A stretch of 64,000 bases of DNA from Leifsonia sp. PS1209. GTDB lineage: Bacteria > Actinomycetota > Actinomycetes > Actinomycetales > Microbacteriaceae. The notes beneath the pieces are model-generated. The model was not told where the DNA came from. It saw only the letters and a program-made list of their open reading frames with translations, and did no database searches. Every line of letters begins with the position of its first letter. Within the stretch, counting starts at the first letter, position 1. The stretch is taken from contig NZ_CP051154.1 in NCBI RefSeq assembly GCF_012317045.1, positions 3,596,001-3,660,000 on the forward strand, in the 5' to 3' direction. Of this stretch, positions 25,759-34,461 are shown piece after piece. Made by a program: the position numbers and the translations under genes.

Positions 25759-26579
25759 GCCTCCCGCGCCGTCCCACCGAACACGCGGTCGCGCTCTGCG
25801 GCGGAGAGACCGTCGAGCAGTGTCTCCACCGCGGCGATCCACGCCGGGGCTCCCCCGCCGAGCTCGGCGAGCGGCCAGTCGGAGCCGTACATCAGCCGGG
25901 AAGGGCCGAAGGCGTCGAGCGCGACGTCGACCACCGGAGCGAGGTCGCGCGCCGTCCAGGATCCTGCCGCGAGCCCGGAGCTGAGCCCGGACAGCTTCGC
26001 CGTCACGTTCGGACGCCGGGCCAGTTCGCGCAGCCCGGCCGCCCACTCGCCGAGGTCGCCTCCCGGAGCAGGAGGGCCGCCGAGGTGATCGAGCACGAAC
26101 CGCATCCCGTCGTGGCGGTCGGCCAGCCGGGCCGCCTGGCCCAGCTGCCAGTCGCGCACCACGAGGTCGAAGCTCAGCCGCTCGGCTTCGAGGGCCGCCA
26201 TCCCCCGGCCGACCTCCTCGCGCGACAGCCACTCCGGGTCCGGGTCGATGTGCGCGAGGTGCCTGATCCCGACTACTGGGGTTGCACCGCCCATCCGGAT
26301 GCGGTCGAGCTGCCCCCGAATGTCGCCCGCCAGGTCCACCCAGGCGACGAGTCCCGCGATGACGGGCGAGGCGAGCCGTGCAAGCCGGACGCTCTCGTCC
26401 AGGCTGTTGCTCGCCTGCACGACGATCGCGCTCCGCACCCCCGTGCTCGCGAGCATGGCGGTCAGCTCGTCCGCACCGAAGTCGCGGTCGATGGCCTGCA
26501 TCGTCTGCGGGTCGATCCAGTCCTGCGGGTCGGTCGTGCGGTCCCACAGGTGCACGTGCGCGTCGATGCGACCGCTCAC
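25743..26579 (-). CDS. COG3618 amidohydrolase, probable L-fucono-lactonase type
   Basis: 278 aa, GTG start overlapping the mutarotase stop by 4 nt. TIM-barrel amidohydrolase with N-terminal HVH (DAHVHLWD), central HLGGP and the late catalytic Asp in YGSDWPL. COG3618 members include L-fucono-1,5-lactonase and related sugar lactonases. Next to a mutarotase, dehydratase and aldose dehydrogenase, hydrolysis of an aldonolactone is the best reading. The sugar is inferred. Confidence 0.82.
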   Translation of the reverse strand: MSGRIDAHVHLWDRTTDPQDWIDPQTMQAIDRDFGADELTAMLASTGVRSAIVVQASNSLDESVRLARLASPVIAGLVAWVDLAGDIRGQLDRIRMGGATPVVGIRHLAHIDPDPEWLSREEVGRGMAALEAERLSFDLVVRDWQLGQAARLADRHDGMRFVLDHLGGPPAPGGDLGEWAAGLRELARRPNVTAKLSGLSSGLAAGSWTARDLAPVVDVALDAFGPSRLMYGSDWPLAELGGGAPAWIAAVETLLDGLSAAERDRVFGGTAREAYSLA

Positions 26580-26914
26580 GCGAGGTGCCAGATCTCGTCG
26601 ATGGGCTGCCACAGCGCGCCCTCGGCGCGCTCCTCCGCGATCCTCACCTGGCACGGGTCGGTGTGCGTCCACCACTCCTGCAAGACGGGATCGGCGGCGA
26701 TGCGCTCCATATCGGCGTCGTGGTCGTCTCCGACGTACTCGTAGTACGCGAAGAGCGTGTCTCCGAAGAGGAAGATGCTGTAGTTGCGGATGCCGCACTC
26801 CGTCATCTTCGCCTCGACGCCCGGCCAGACGGCGCGGTGCAGTTCGAGATACTCCTCGCGCTTCTCCGGCCGGACCCCGACCACGAGCGCCCTGCGCTCC
26901 GGCGTGGCGCTCAC
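26576..26914 (-). CDS. L-rhamnose mutarotase family protein (sugar anomer mutarotase)
   Basis: 112 aa from GTG at 26914, overlapping the dehydratase stop by 4 nt. Fits the RhaM family in length and in motifs: EEYLELHRAVWP with the catalytic-type His, the NYSIFLFGDTLFAYYE strand region, and LQEWW. Interconverts alpha and beta anomers of a 6-deoxy sugar. Similar proteins serve L-rhamnose or L-fucose; the context favours the oxidative L-fucose-type route. Confidence 0.88.
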   Translation of the reverse strand: MSATPERRALVVGVRPEKREEYLELHRAVWPGVEAKMTECGIRNYSIFLFGDTLFAYYEYVGDDHDADMERIAADPVLQEWWTHTDPCQVRIAEERAEGALWQPIDEIWHLA

Positions 26915-28092
26915 GAGACCGGCCTCAGCGGGTTCACCGGCACGTCGATCACGTCCGGCTCGGCGACGAGCCGCAGCGCCGCGCGTTCGGGCCGGATGTG
27001 CGGACCGGACGCCGACGAGAGGACAGGGCTCGGAACGGAGGACGTCAGCAACGCCTCGTCGACGATGATCCCGATGCCCGGCCGGTCGCCCAGCACGATC
27101 CCGCCGTCGTCGAACTCCTGATCGACGTCCAGGCCGACCGGGAAGTGCAGATCCTGCACCTCGTGCGTCAGCAGGTTCGGGATGGCCGCGGCGGCGTGCG
27201 CGGCCGGGTTCGCGTTGTACGCGACAGGGCTCACCGGCAGGTCCCGTCCGTGCGCCAGCGTCGCGACGCGGAGCAGGTGGGTAATGCCCCACACGTTGCC
27301 CACCTGCACGATGTCGACGGCGTTCGCGTCGAGCAGCGGCCGGTACTGTTCCAGCCCGGTGAGGTTCTCCCCGCTGGCGATCGCCGCGCGGACCTTGCCG
27401 CGGAGCGCCGCCATCCCGGCCGCGTCCCAGCGCCGCAGCGGCTCCTCCACCCAGGTGAGGTCCATCCGCTCCTCGATCGCCGACAGGAACCGCGCGGCCT
27501 GCGCGTGGTTCCACGACTCGTTCACGTCGAACATGATGGCCGGCCTGCGGGAGTTGCGGCTGAGCGTGTCCCGCAGGATCTCCAGGCGGGGCAGGTCGCG
27601 GTCGAGGTCACGGCCGCCCTTGAGCTTGCCTGCCTTGAAGCCGCGGTCGGCGAACTGCTCGTAGAGAGCGGCGACCTCCTCGTCGGACAGGCCGTACTCC
27701 AGGCCGGAGGCGTAGCCGGGCACGAATCGCTCGCGCGCGCCGAGCATCCGCCAGAGCGGTTCGTCCGCCGCTTTCGCCTTGAGGTCCCAGAGGGCCATGT
27801 CGATGGCGCCGATCGTGCCGAAGGTCGAGCCCGAGTGACCGGCTTTGAACACCCAGTCGAGCATCCGGTCGTAGAGGGCGACCACCGAGCGAGGGTCCTC
27901 TCCCTCCACGGCGGGGAACACGCGCGCGATGTCGCTGTGCGCCCCGAGGCCGACGCCCTCGATACCGGCGTCCGTTTCGATGATGAGGACGGGGACGGGT
28001 GTGGTGTTCCCGCTCTGCACGCCGTTGACGTCGCCGGTGACCCTCCCCCAGTCGTGGACGGTGGAGAGGCTGCGATATCCGGTGATCTTCAT
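26911..28092 (-). CDS. Enolase-superfamily (mandelate racemase-like) sugar acid dehydratase
   Basis: 393 aa. Capping domain, then a barrel with a KLK motif, metal-ligand segments FDVNES, WVEEP and SGEN. The end of the barrel reads SPVAYNAN where many acid-sugar dehydratases carry a His, so the general acid is not obvious. AAGGAG precedes the ATG. Probably dehydrates an aldonate (L-fuconate-like) to a 2-keto-3-deoxy acid. Sits between the permease and mutarotase genes in one operon. Confidence 0.82.
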   Translation of the reverse strand: MKITGYRSLSTVHDWGRVTGDVNGVQSGNTTPVPVLIIETDAGIEGVGLGAHSDIARVFPAVEGEDPRSVVALYDRMLDWVFKAGHSGSTFGTIGAIDMALWDLKAKAADEPLWRMLGARERFVPGYASGLEYGLSDEEVAALYEQFADRGFKAGKLKGGRDLDRDLPRLEILRDTLSRNSRRPAIMFDVNESWNHAQAARFLSAIEERMDLTWVEEPLRRWDAAGMAALRGKVRAAIASGENLTGLEQYRPLLDANAVDIVQVGNVWGITHLLRVATLAHGRDLPVSPVAYNANPAAHAAAAIPNLLTHEVQDLHFPVGLDVDQEFDDGGIVLGDRPGIGIIVDEALLTSSVPSPVLSSASGPHIRPERAALRLVAEPDVIDVPVNPLRPVS

Positions 28093-28120
28093 CGGTGGTA
28101 CTCCTTGATTTCTGGCGCGG

Positions 28121-29035
28121 TCATTCCTTGGTTCCTCCCGCCGTCATGCCAGAGACGAGGAATCGCTGGGAGAAGAGGAAGACGATCAGGACGGGCAGGA
28201 TGGACACGATGGTCGCGAGCGCCAGGGTCGGCAGCTGCACCGAGTCCGAGCCGGCCGAGCTCGGGTTGAAGGCCGGGGTGGCCGAGAGCAGCGAGGTGAG
28301 CCCGACCTGCACGGGGTATCCGTCGCTCGACGGAAGCATCACGAACGGCAGGAAGAAGTTGTTCCAGTTCTGCACGAAGCTGAAGAACGCGACCAGCGCG
28401 ACGATCGGCGCCGCCAGCGGCAGAGCCACCCTGGTGAACACCTGCAGCTCCGAGCATCCGTCGATGCGGGCGGCGGCGAGCAGATCCCTCGGGATGCTCG
28501 TGGAGAAGTAGATGTACGTGAGGTAGACCCCGAACGGGAAGAACGACATCGGCAGGATCACCGACAGCGGGCTGCCGATCAGGCCGACCGCGTTGAGTTC
28601 GAGGAAGATCGGGAGCACGAGCGCGGTGCTCGGGATGAGCATGACCACCAGGGTCAGCACGAGCATCGCCTTGCGCAGCCGGAACTCGGTGAGCGCGAGC
28701 GCGTAACCGGCCGGGACGCTGACGATGAGGGTGATGACCAGGGCGCCGATCGAGTACATGGCCGAGTTGCCGATCCACGTCGTCACCGCGCCGCCCTGGA
28801 AGGCGAACAGCTGGTTCCAGTTGGCGACGAAGTCGGACCACGAGCCGAGCGCGAACGGGTTGGACAGGATGAGCGCCTTCGACGACTTGGTCACGGCGAA
28901 CAGCAGCCACACGATCGGGATGGCGAAGAACAGGACGAAGACGGCGAGGACGACGGCCGCGATGGAGCGCCCGCTCCAGCCGCGGAGGGCCGAGCCCAGT
29001 CCGCGGCGTTCGCTCGGGAGTGCTGTCATGGTCAT
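28121..29035 (-). CDS. CUT1 sugar ABC permease (MalG-type)
   Basis: 304 aa, six membrane helices, EAA loop DGCSELQVFTRVALPLAAP. ATG overlaps the stop of the first permease gene by 4 nt. A second ATG two codons on is possible. Pairs with the MalF-type permease; no ATPase gene is in the operon, so a shared MsiK-type ATPase elsewhere is expected. Confidence 0.92.
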   Translation of the reverse strand: MTMTALPSERRGLGSALRGWSGRSIAAVVLAVFVLFFAIPIVWLLFAVTKSSKALILSNPFALGSWSDFVANWNQLFAFQGGAVTTWIGNSAMYSIGALVITLIVSVPAGYALALTEFRLRKAMLVLTLVVMLIPSTALVLPIFLELNAVGLIGSPLSVILPMSFFPFGVYLTYIYFSTSIPRDLLAAARIDGCSELQVFTRVALPLAAPIVALVAFFSFVQNWNNFFLPFVMLPSSDGYPVQVGLTSLLSATPAFNPSSAGSDSVQLPTLALATIVSILPVLIVFLFSQRFLVSGMTAGGTKE

Positions 29036-29973
29036 TCCTTCTCGAAGAGGCCGCCGCGGGTGACGAACACCCACGAGAGGAGCAGCGCGACGACCAGCAG
29101 GATGAGCGAGATCGCGGCGGCGCCGTTGAAGTCGTTCTGCTGGAAGGCGTATTGGTACGCGAGCTGGTTGAGCGAGTAGTCGTTGGGGACGATCGCGTTG
29201 CTGGCCTGGCTGAGCAGCTGCGGCTCGACGAAGAGCTGGGTGCCGGCGGCCAGCGACATGACGCCCATGTACGCGATCCACTTGCGGAGCATCGGCAACT
29301 GGATGCGCAGGGCGATCTGGAACGCGTTCGCTCCGTCGATCCTGGCCGCCTCGAGGATGTCGGTGCTGATGTTGTTCAGCGCGCCGTACATGATGACGAT
29401 CCAGCCGCCTGCACCCGTCCAGAACGCGATGATCGCGAAGATCGCCGGCAGGTTTCCCGGCTGGATCACCTCGACGAAGCTGTTCAGCCCCAGGAAGCGG
29501 AGGATGCCGCTGACCGGGCTGGCGGTGGGGTCGAGCACGAAGAGCCAGAGCAGGACGCTCGACGCCCCGGCGAGCGCGCCGGGCAGGTAGTAGATGAAGC
29601 GCAGGGAGGTCGCGGCCCAGCGCGCGCGGAGCGAGTGGACGATCAGCGCGAGCACGACCACGAAGATCACGAGGCTGATCAGCCAGATCACGAGGTAGAC
29701 CGTGACGTGGAGCACGGCGGGCCAGAACCGGAAGTCGGTGACCACCGTCACGAAGTTCTGGAACCCGGCGAATCCGCCGTCGGCCGTGGTGAAGGCCAGG
29801 AGCACCGCATAGAGCGCCGGGAGGACGCCGAAGGCGATCGTGAGCAGTGCGTAGAGCGAGATGAAGACGTAGCCGATCGGGGTGCGCCCAGGTGCCCGGC
29901 CGCCTGGCCGGGCTGACCGCCGGCGCCCGGAGGCGCCGACGGTCAGCTGGTCGCTCGGGGGAGCGAGTGTCAT
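29032..29973 (-). CDS. CUT1 sugar ABC permease (MalF-type)
   Basis: 313 aa. Basic, Arg-rich N-terminal tail, six membrane helices and the EAA loop ARIDGANAFQIALRIQLPML. Starts 1 nt from the stop of the binding-protein gene. Forms the membrane channel with the following permease. Confidence 0.92.
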   Translation of the reverse strand: MTLAPPSDQLTVGASGRRRSARPGGRAPGRTPIGYVFISLYALLTIAFGVLPALYAVLLAFTTADGGFAGFQNFVTVVTDFRFWPAVLHVTVYLVIWLISLVIFVVVLALIVHSLRARWAATSLRFIYYLPGALAGASSVLLWLFVLDPTASPVSGILRFLGLNSFVEVIQPGNLPAIFAIIAFWTGAGGWIVIMYGALNNISTDILEAARIDGANAFQIALRIQLPMLRKWIAYMGVMSLAAGTQLFVEPQLLSQASNAIVPNDYSLNQLAYQYAFQQNDFNGAAAISLILLVVALLLSWVFVTRGGLFEKE

Positions 29974-29974
29974 G

Positions 29975-31348
29975 TCAGTTCACCGTGTATCCGTCGACCT
30001 TGGCCTGGTTCTCGATGGCCGTCTGCCAGGTCGGCAGCAGGTCGACGATGGACTTGCCTCCGGTGATGGCCGGGGTCATGGTCTTCGCCCAGACGGCTTC
30101 CTGGCTGAAGACCGGGTAGCCCCAGCCGTCCCAGACCTGGGAGGCGGCGGTCACGATGGGCTTGAGCGGCGTCGCGAAGTACTTGCTCGACTCCTGCTTG
30201 GCGATCCACTTCTCCGCGGCCGGCGCGAACGCCGGGTATCCGGGGGCGAGGGCGACCTGGTAGTCGTCCGCCGTCGTGACGAACTCCGCGAACTTCGCAG
30301 CCGCCTTCAGGTTCTTCGAGTGGCTGGAGATGAACCAGGTGCCGCCTCCGACGTTTCCGGTGACCGCCTTGTCCTCACCCTTCCAGGTGGGAGGCTCTGC
30401 GACGCCGAGCTGTCCGGCCGGCACGTTCAGCGACTGCGCGTTGTTGAAGATGGCGCCCGCGTACCAGGCCGGGCCGGGCATCATCAGGACCTTGCCGCTG
30501 TAGTTCTTGACGAACTCCGGGGTGAAGACGCTCACGACGGGGACGGTCTTGTTCTCGCGGAGCGTGTCGAGCATCGATGCCGCCCGCTTGCACTCCTCGC
30601 TGTCCGTCTTGACCGTGACGGCTTTGGGACCGGTCACGTCGTTCGCCTGGCACTTGCTCGCCCACATGAAGACCTCGGGGGTCCAGGCGTCGCCCGCGGT
30701 GCCGACGATGTATCCGGGGTGCTCCTTGGCCACCTTCTCGCCGAGGGCCTGGTATTCCTCCCAGGTGGTGGGGACCGTGTAGCCGAACTGGTCCATCAGG
30801 GACTTGTCGAACCACAGCACAGCCTGCGCGAGGTCGTTGCGGAGGCAGTAGACCTTGCCCTCGACGGTGCAGGGGTTCAGGGCCCCTCCGGTGAACTTGC
30901 TCAGCGTGTCGCTGGGAACGAGCCCCTTGTCGAGCACAGCCGCGAAGGCCTGTTTGCCTCCCGACTTCTGGCTGGCCCAGGATGCGTCGCTGTTCTGGCT
31001 GGAGAAGACGACGTCCGGCCAGCCGCTGCCCGCCCTGTCGAAGAGTTGCATCTTCGTGCGGAACGAGTTGGAGCCGTTCGCCGATCCGTCGTACGTGACG
31101 ACCTTGATCTTCGTTTCGGGATTGGCCTTCTCGAAGGCCTTCGCAGCGGACTGGCGGTCCGCGTCCACCCAGACGGTGATCGTCGAGGAGGTGTCCTGCT
31201 TGGCTTCGGGAAAGCCGTATGAACCGTTCGTGGTGCTTCCGCCGGTGCTGCAACCGGTGAGGGCGATCAGTGCCGCTGCGGCTCCGATCGCTGCCACCGT
31301 CAGCGCGGGCCTTCGGCTCGAACGCACCACAGTGTGGATTCCGACCAT
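29975..31348 (-). CDS. CUT1 sugar-binding lipoprotein
   Basis: 457 aa; ATG preceded by AGGACA. N-terminal lipoprotein signal with lipobox ALTGC and a Gly/Ser-rich linker, then an extracellular-solute-binding family 1 fold (SSTITVWVDADRQSAAKAF). First gene of a six-gene operon: binding protein, two permeases, dehydratase, mutarotase, lactonase. Captures the sugar outside the membrane. A palindrome in its promoter (31411-31420) indicates control by the FadR-type regulator. Confidence 0.93.
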   Translation of the reverse strand: MVGIHTVVRSSRRPALTVAAIGAAAALIALTGCSTGGSTTNGSYGFPEAKQDTSSTITVWVDADRQSAAKAFEKANPETKIKVVTYDGSANGSNSFRTKMQLFDRAGSGWPDVVFSSQNSDASWASQKSGGKQAFAAVLDKGLVPSDTLSKFTGGALNPCTVEGKVYCLRNDLAQAVLWFDKSLMDQFGYTVPTTWEEYQALGEKVAKEHPGYIVGTAGDAWTPEVFMWASKCQANDVTGPKAVTVKTDSEECKRAASMLDTLRENKTVPVVSVFTPEFVKNYSGKVLMMPGPAWYAGAIFNNAQSLNVPAGQLGVAEPPTWKGEDKAVTGNVGGGTWFISSHSKNLKAAAKFAEFVTTADDYQVALAPGYPAFAPAAEKWIAKQESSKYFATPLKPIVTAASQVWDGWGYPVFSQEAVWAKTMTPAITGGKSIVDLLPTWQTAIENQAKVDGYTVN

Positions 31349-31401
31349 GAGATGTCCTTGTCTTGTCGACTTCGTTGACGACGCCGAGGAGGCGTAGTGC
31401 G

Positions 31402-31431
31402 AGCATAGAGCATACGTATGATGTTTGCCAA
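31402..31431 (-). promoter_or_regulatory. Sugar-operon promoter with ATACGTAT operator 2 in its spacer
   Basis: On the minus strand TTGGCA (31426-31431) and TATGCT (31402-31407) are 18 nt apart. The palindrome CATACGTATG (31411-31420) lies inside the spacer, a classic position for repression. The flank GGCAAACAT also recurs at the 33.3-kb site. Confidence 0.65.
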
Positions 31432-31442
31432 GAGGCAATCGC

Positions 31443-32204
31443 CTACCGGCCGAGCCAGCCCCCATCGACGGGCAGGATGGCGCCCGTGACGTACGCCGCG
31501 GCGTCGGAGGCGAGGAACACGGCGGCCCCCGCCACGTCCTCCGCAGCACCCCAGCGACCGGCGGGGATGCGCTCGATGATCGACCGCGACCGCTGCTCGT
31601 CGTCCTGCAGCGCCTGGGTGTTGTCCGTCGCGATGTAGCCGGGCGCGATGCCGTTGACGGTCACACCCCTCCCCGCCCACTCGTTGGAGAGCGCACGCAC
31701 GAGACCGGCGACACCGGACTTCGCCGCCGCATAGCCCGGCACGTTGATGCCGCCCTGGAACGAGAGCAGCGACGCGGTGAAGATGACGCGCCCCCGGCCG
31801 GCATCGAGCATCCGGCGCCCGAGCACCTGGCTGAGCAGGAAGCCGCTCGTCAGGTCCACCTCCAGCACCTCGTCGAACCACTCCATCGGATGCTCGGCGG
31901 CGGGCGCGCGGCGGATGACGCCCGCGTTGTTGACCAGGATGTCCACGGTGCGATCCCCGGCGACCAGTCCGTCGGCGAACGCCGTGACCTGCGCCCTGTC
32001 CGCGAAGTCGACCCTGTGCCCGGTGAAGGAGCGACCCATCCCGCGCACCCGGTCGGCGATCGCCGACGCCTCCGGATCGAGCGTCGCCGAGACGCCGACG
32101 ATGTCCGCTCCGGCCGCGGCGAGCGCCTCGGCCATCGCGAACCCGATCCCGCGTTTCGCGCCCGTGACGACGGCGAGCCTGCCGGTCAGATCGAACGGGT
32201 TCAT
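31443..32204 (-). CDS. SDR oxidoreductase, KduD / 2-keto-3-deoxy-sugar-acid dehydrogenase type
   Basis: 253 aa. Classical SDR: TGAKRGIG cofactor motif, NNAG, Ser in the FTASLLSF strand, and YAAAKSG active site. Starts with NPFDLTGRLAVVTG, as in KduD/2-deoxy-gluconate dehydrogenase relatives. ATG overlaps the zinc dehydrogenase stop by 4 nt. In an oxidative L-fucose-type route it would oxidise 2-keto-3-deoxy-L-fuconate; inferred from context. Confidence 0.85.
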   Translation of the reverse strand: MNPFDLTGRLAVVTGAKRGIGFAMAEALAAAGADIVGVSATLDPEASAIADRVRGMGRSFTGHRVDFADRAQVTAFADGLVAGDRTVDILVNNAGVIRRAPAAEHPMEWFDEVLEVDLTSGFLLSQVLGRRMLDAGRGRVIFTASLLSFQGGINVPGYAAAKSGVAGLVRALSNEWAGRGVTVNGIAPGYIATDNTQALQDDEQRSRSIIERIPAGRWGAAEDVAGAAVFLASDAAAYVTGAILPVDGGWLGR

Positions 32205-33217
32205 GCTCCGACCTCCACGAGCAGCTTCATGGCCTGGCCGGCCTCGAGCGCTTCGAACGCCGCCGCGACCTCGGTCAGCGCGACCACGCGCGTGATGAGC
32301 TTCCCGGCCGGAATGGTGCCACCGGCCACCAGCTCGACCGCGCGCTCGAAGTCCTGCCGCTCGTACACCCGCGCCCCCAGGATGGTGAGCTCGCGCCAGA
32401 AGACGCGGTGCAGGTCGAGCGGCCTCGGCTGCGAGTGGATCGCGACCACGACCACAGTGCCGCGGACCTTCGCCAGCCCCGTCGCGCCGAGCACGGCGGC
32501 CGCGGCGCCGGAGACCTCGAACACCACGTCGGCGCCCGCATCCCCGGTCCACTCGTTCACCCACGCCACCTGGTCGACCCCGGACGGGTCGATGGTGCGC
32601 AGCCCCATGTCCTCGGCGGCCGCCCTGCGGTTCGCGTCGATCTCCGCGATCACCACCTCGGCCCCGGATGCGGTGGCCACCGTCGCGATGAGCACGCCGA
32701 TGGGTCCTGCGCCGATCACGACGACCTTGTCCCCAGCACCCGCGCCGGATCGGCGGACATCGTGCACGGCCACGGCGACCGGCTCGACGAGCGCGGCATC
32801 CCGCAGCGACACGCCATCCGGGAGCCGGACGAGGGTGCGGGCCGGCACGTTCCAGTACTGCTGGAGCGCTCCGGGGCTGTCGATGCCGATGAAGTCGAGG
32901 TTCTGGCAGATGTGATGGTTTCCGGCGAGGCAGGCCGGGCAGGTGCCGTCCCAGTCGAGAGGCATCACGGTGACCAGGTCGCCGACCGCCCAGCCGTCGA
33001 CGCCCGGGCCGAGCTCGGCGATGGTGCCGGACATCTCGTGGCCGATGGTCGCCGGGGCGGTCACCCGCGCATCCATGTCGCCGTGGTAGACGTGCAGGTC
33101 GGTGCCGCAGATGCCGACGTACGCGACGGCGATCCTGACCTCCCCGTCGCGCAGAGCCGCCGGCTCGCGCTCCTCGACCGTGATCGTTCGTGCCCCTGTG
33201 TACTCTGCCGCCAACAT
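32201..33217 (-). CDS. Zinc-dependent medium-chain sugar/alcohol dehydrogenase
   Basis: 338 aa, GAGGAG upstream of the ATG. Catalytic zinc ligands CGTD and GHE; cofactor motif GAGPIG with an acidic residue (AEID) that favours NAD+. The structural zinc lobe (DWDGTCPACLAGNHHIC) shows three Cys, with Asp where the first Cys usually is. Resembles threonine or sorbitol dehydrogenases. First gene of the dehydrogenase pair with the SDR, divergent from the AKR gene. Confidence 0.88.
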   Translation of the reverse strand: MLAAEYTGARTITVEEREPAALRDGEVRIAVAYVGICGTDLHVYHGDMDARVTAPATIGHEMSGTIAELGPGVDGWAVGDLVTVMPLDWDGTCPACLAGNHHICQNLDFIGIDSPGALQQYWNVPARTLVRLPDGVSLRDAALVEPVAVAVHDVRRSGAGAGDKVVVIGAGPIGVLIATVATASGAEVVIAEIDANRRAAAEDMGLRTIDPSGVDQVAWVNEWTGDAGADVVFEVSGAAAAVLGATGLAKVRGTVVVVAIHSQPRPLDLHRVFWRELTILGARVYERQDFERAVELVAGGTIPAGKLITRVVALTEVAAAFEALEAGQAMKLLVEVGA

Positions 33218-33318
33218 CGCCGACTGCTCCTCTTCTCTGCGTTCACGCCTCGTCGCGCCGCTTCGACCCCTGGCGGGATGCGGCGACCACAGCTTAGATC
33301 AGAATATCGGCAAACATA

Positions 33319-33326
33319 ATACGTAT
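33319..33326. promoter_or_regulatory. ATACGTAT operator 3 between divergent dehydrogenase genes
   Basis: ATACGTAT within GGCAAACATAATACGTATGCT. Compared with the 31.4-kb site read on the minus strand, this stretch differs at one position. It lies between the zinc dehydrogenase (start 33217) and the AKR gene (start 33358), so it can control both. Confidence 0.65.
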
Positions 33327-33357
33327 GCTGAGTTATCATCACGGTCATGGAGAAGCG

Positions 33358-34365
33358 ATGAACCCACGAACGAGCATCCCGGCACGCACCCTCCGCACGG
33401 GAGCAGCGGTGACGGAACTCGGCCTCGGCGCCGCCCAGTTCGGCAACCTCTTCCGCGAGACCACGGACGAGGAGACCGCGAGCGCGGTGGCCACAGCGCT
33501 CGGCGCCGGCATCCGGTACTTCGACACGGCCCCGCACTACGGGCTCGGGCTGTCGGAGCGGCGGCTCGGTGCCGCTCTGCGTGCGAACGACGCGCGGCGC
33601 GACGAGCTCGTGCTCTCGTCGAAGGTGGGCAGGCTGCTCGTCGACAGCCCGGAGACCGCCGACCGGCTCGACGACGACGGGTTCGTCGTGCCCGCCGACC
33701 GCAGGCGCGTGTGGGACTTCAGCAGGGACGGCATCCTCCGCTCGGTCGAGTCGTCCCTTGAACGCCTCGGAACGGACTACCTCGACATCGCGTACCTGCA
33801 CGACCCGGACGACCACTGGCCGGAGGCGTCGGCCACCGGCATCGGGGCGCTCGTCGAACTCCGCGACCAGGGCGTCGTGCGCGCCATTGGGGCCGGGATG
33901 AACCAGTCGGCCATGCTCACCGCGTTCGTCGAGCAGACCGACGTGGATGTGGTGATGGTCGCCGGCAGGTTCACCCTCCTCGACCAGTCGGCGCTGACCG
34001 ACCTCCTTCCCGCGGCGCTGCGCCGCGGGGTGTCCGTGGTCGCTGCGGCGGTCTACAACTCCGGCCTGCTGAGCAGCCCGACCGTCGACAGGGCCGCGCA
34101 CTTCGACTACGGAACGGCCCCGGCGGCCGTCGTCGAACGCGCAGAGGCGCTGGCGGAGGTGTGCGCGCGGCACGGCGTGAGCCTGCCGGAGGCGGCCGTC
34201 CAGTATCCGCTGCGGCACCCGGCCGTCGTCTCCGTGGTGACCGGGATGCGCACCGCGTCCCACGTGCGGAGCACGGCGGACCGGTACGCGGCGACCATTC
34301 CGGATGCGCTCTGGGAGGAGCTGGACGCGAGCGGCCTGGCGGCCGATCCGGCACGCATCCACTGA
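33358..34365 (+). CDS. Aldo/keto reductase, L-fucose (D-threo-aldose 1-) dehydrogenase type
   Basis: 335 aa. The ATG at 33358 with GGAGAAG is chosen; an ATG at 33325 would overlap the operator. AKR catalytic features: FDTAPHYGLGLSE with the Tyr, Lys of LSSKVGR, and His-containing AYLHDPDD. Similar AKRs oxidise L-fucose or D-arabinose C1 to a lactone. With the mutarotase, lactonase and dehydratase this completes the early steps of an oxidative aldose route. Confidence 0.85.
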   Translation: MNPRTSIPARTLRTGAAVTELGLGAAQFGNLFRETTDEETASAVATALGAGIRYFDTAPHYGLGLSERRLGAALRANDARRDELVLSSKVGRLLVDSPETADRLDDDGFVVPADRRRVWDFSRDGILRSVESSLERLGTDYLDIAYLHDPDDHWPEASATGIGALVELRDQGVVRAIGAGMNQSAMLTAFVEQTDVDVVMVAGRFTLLDQSALTDLLPAALRRGVSVVAAAVYNSGLLSSPTVDRAAHFDYGTAPAAVVERAEALAEVCARHGVSLPEAAVQYPLRHPAVVSVVTGMRTASHVRSTADRYAATIPDALWEELDASGLAADPARIH

Positions 34366-34461
34366 TCGCGCTCCCCGCCGCCTCTGCCGCCAGCCCTCCG
34401 CGCCCGCGCCGTTGTAGCATTCCAGGGGACCGCTCCGGGGTGGCTCGGGAAGGATTCGACT

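Noticed and set aside
33325..33357. Earlier ATG for the AKR gene
   Set aside because: It overlaps the ATACGTAT operator and lacks a ribosome site; ATG 33358 has GGAGAAG and matches the family N-terminus.
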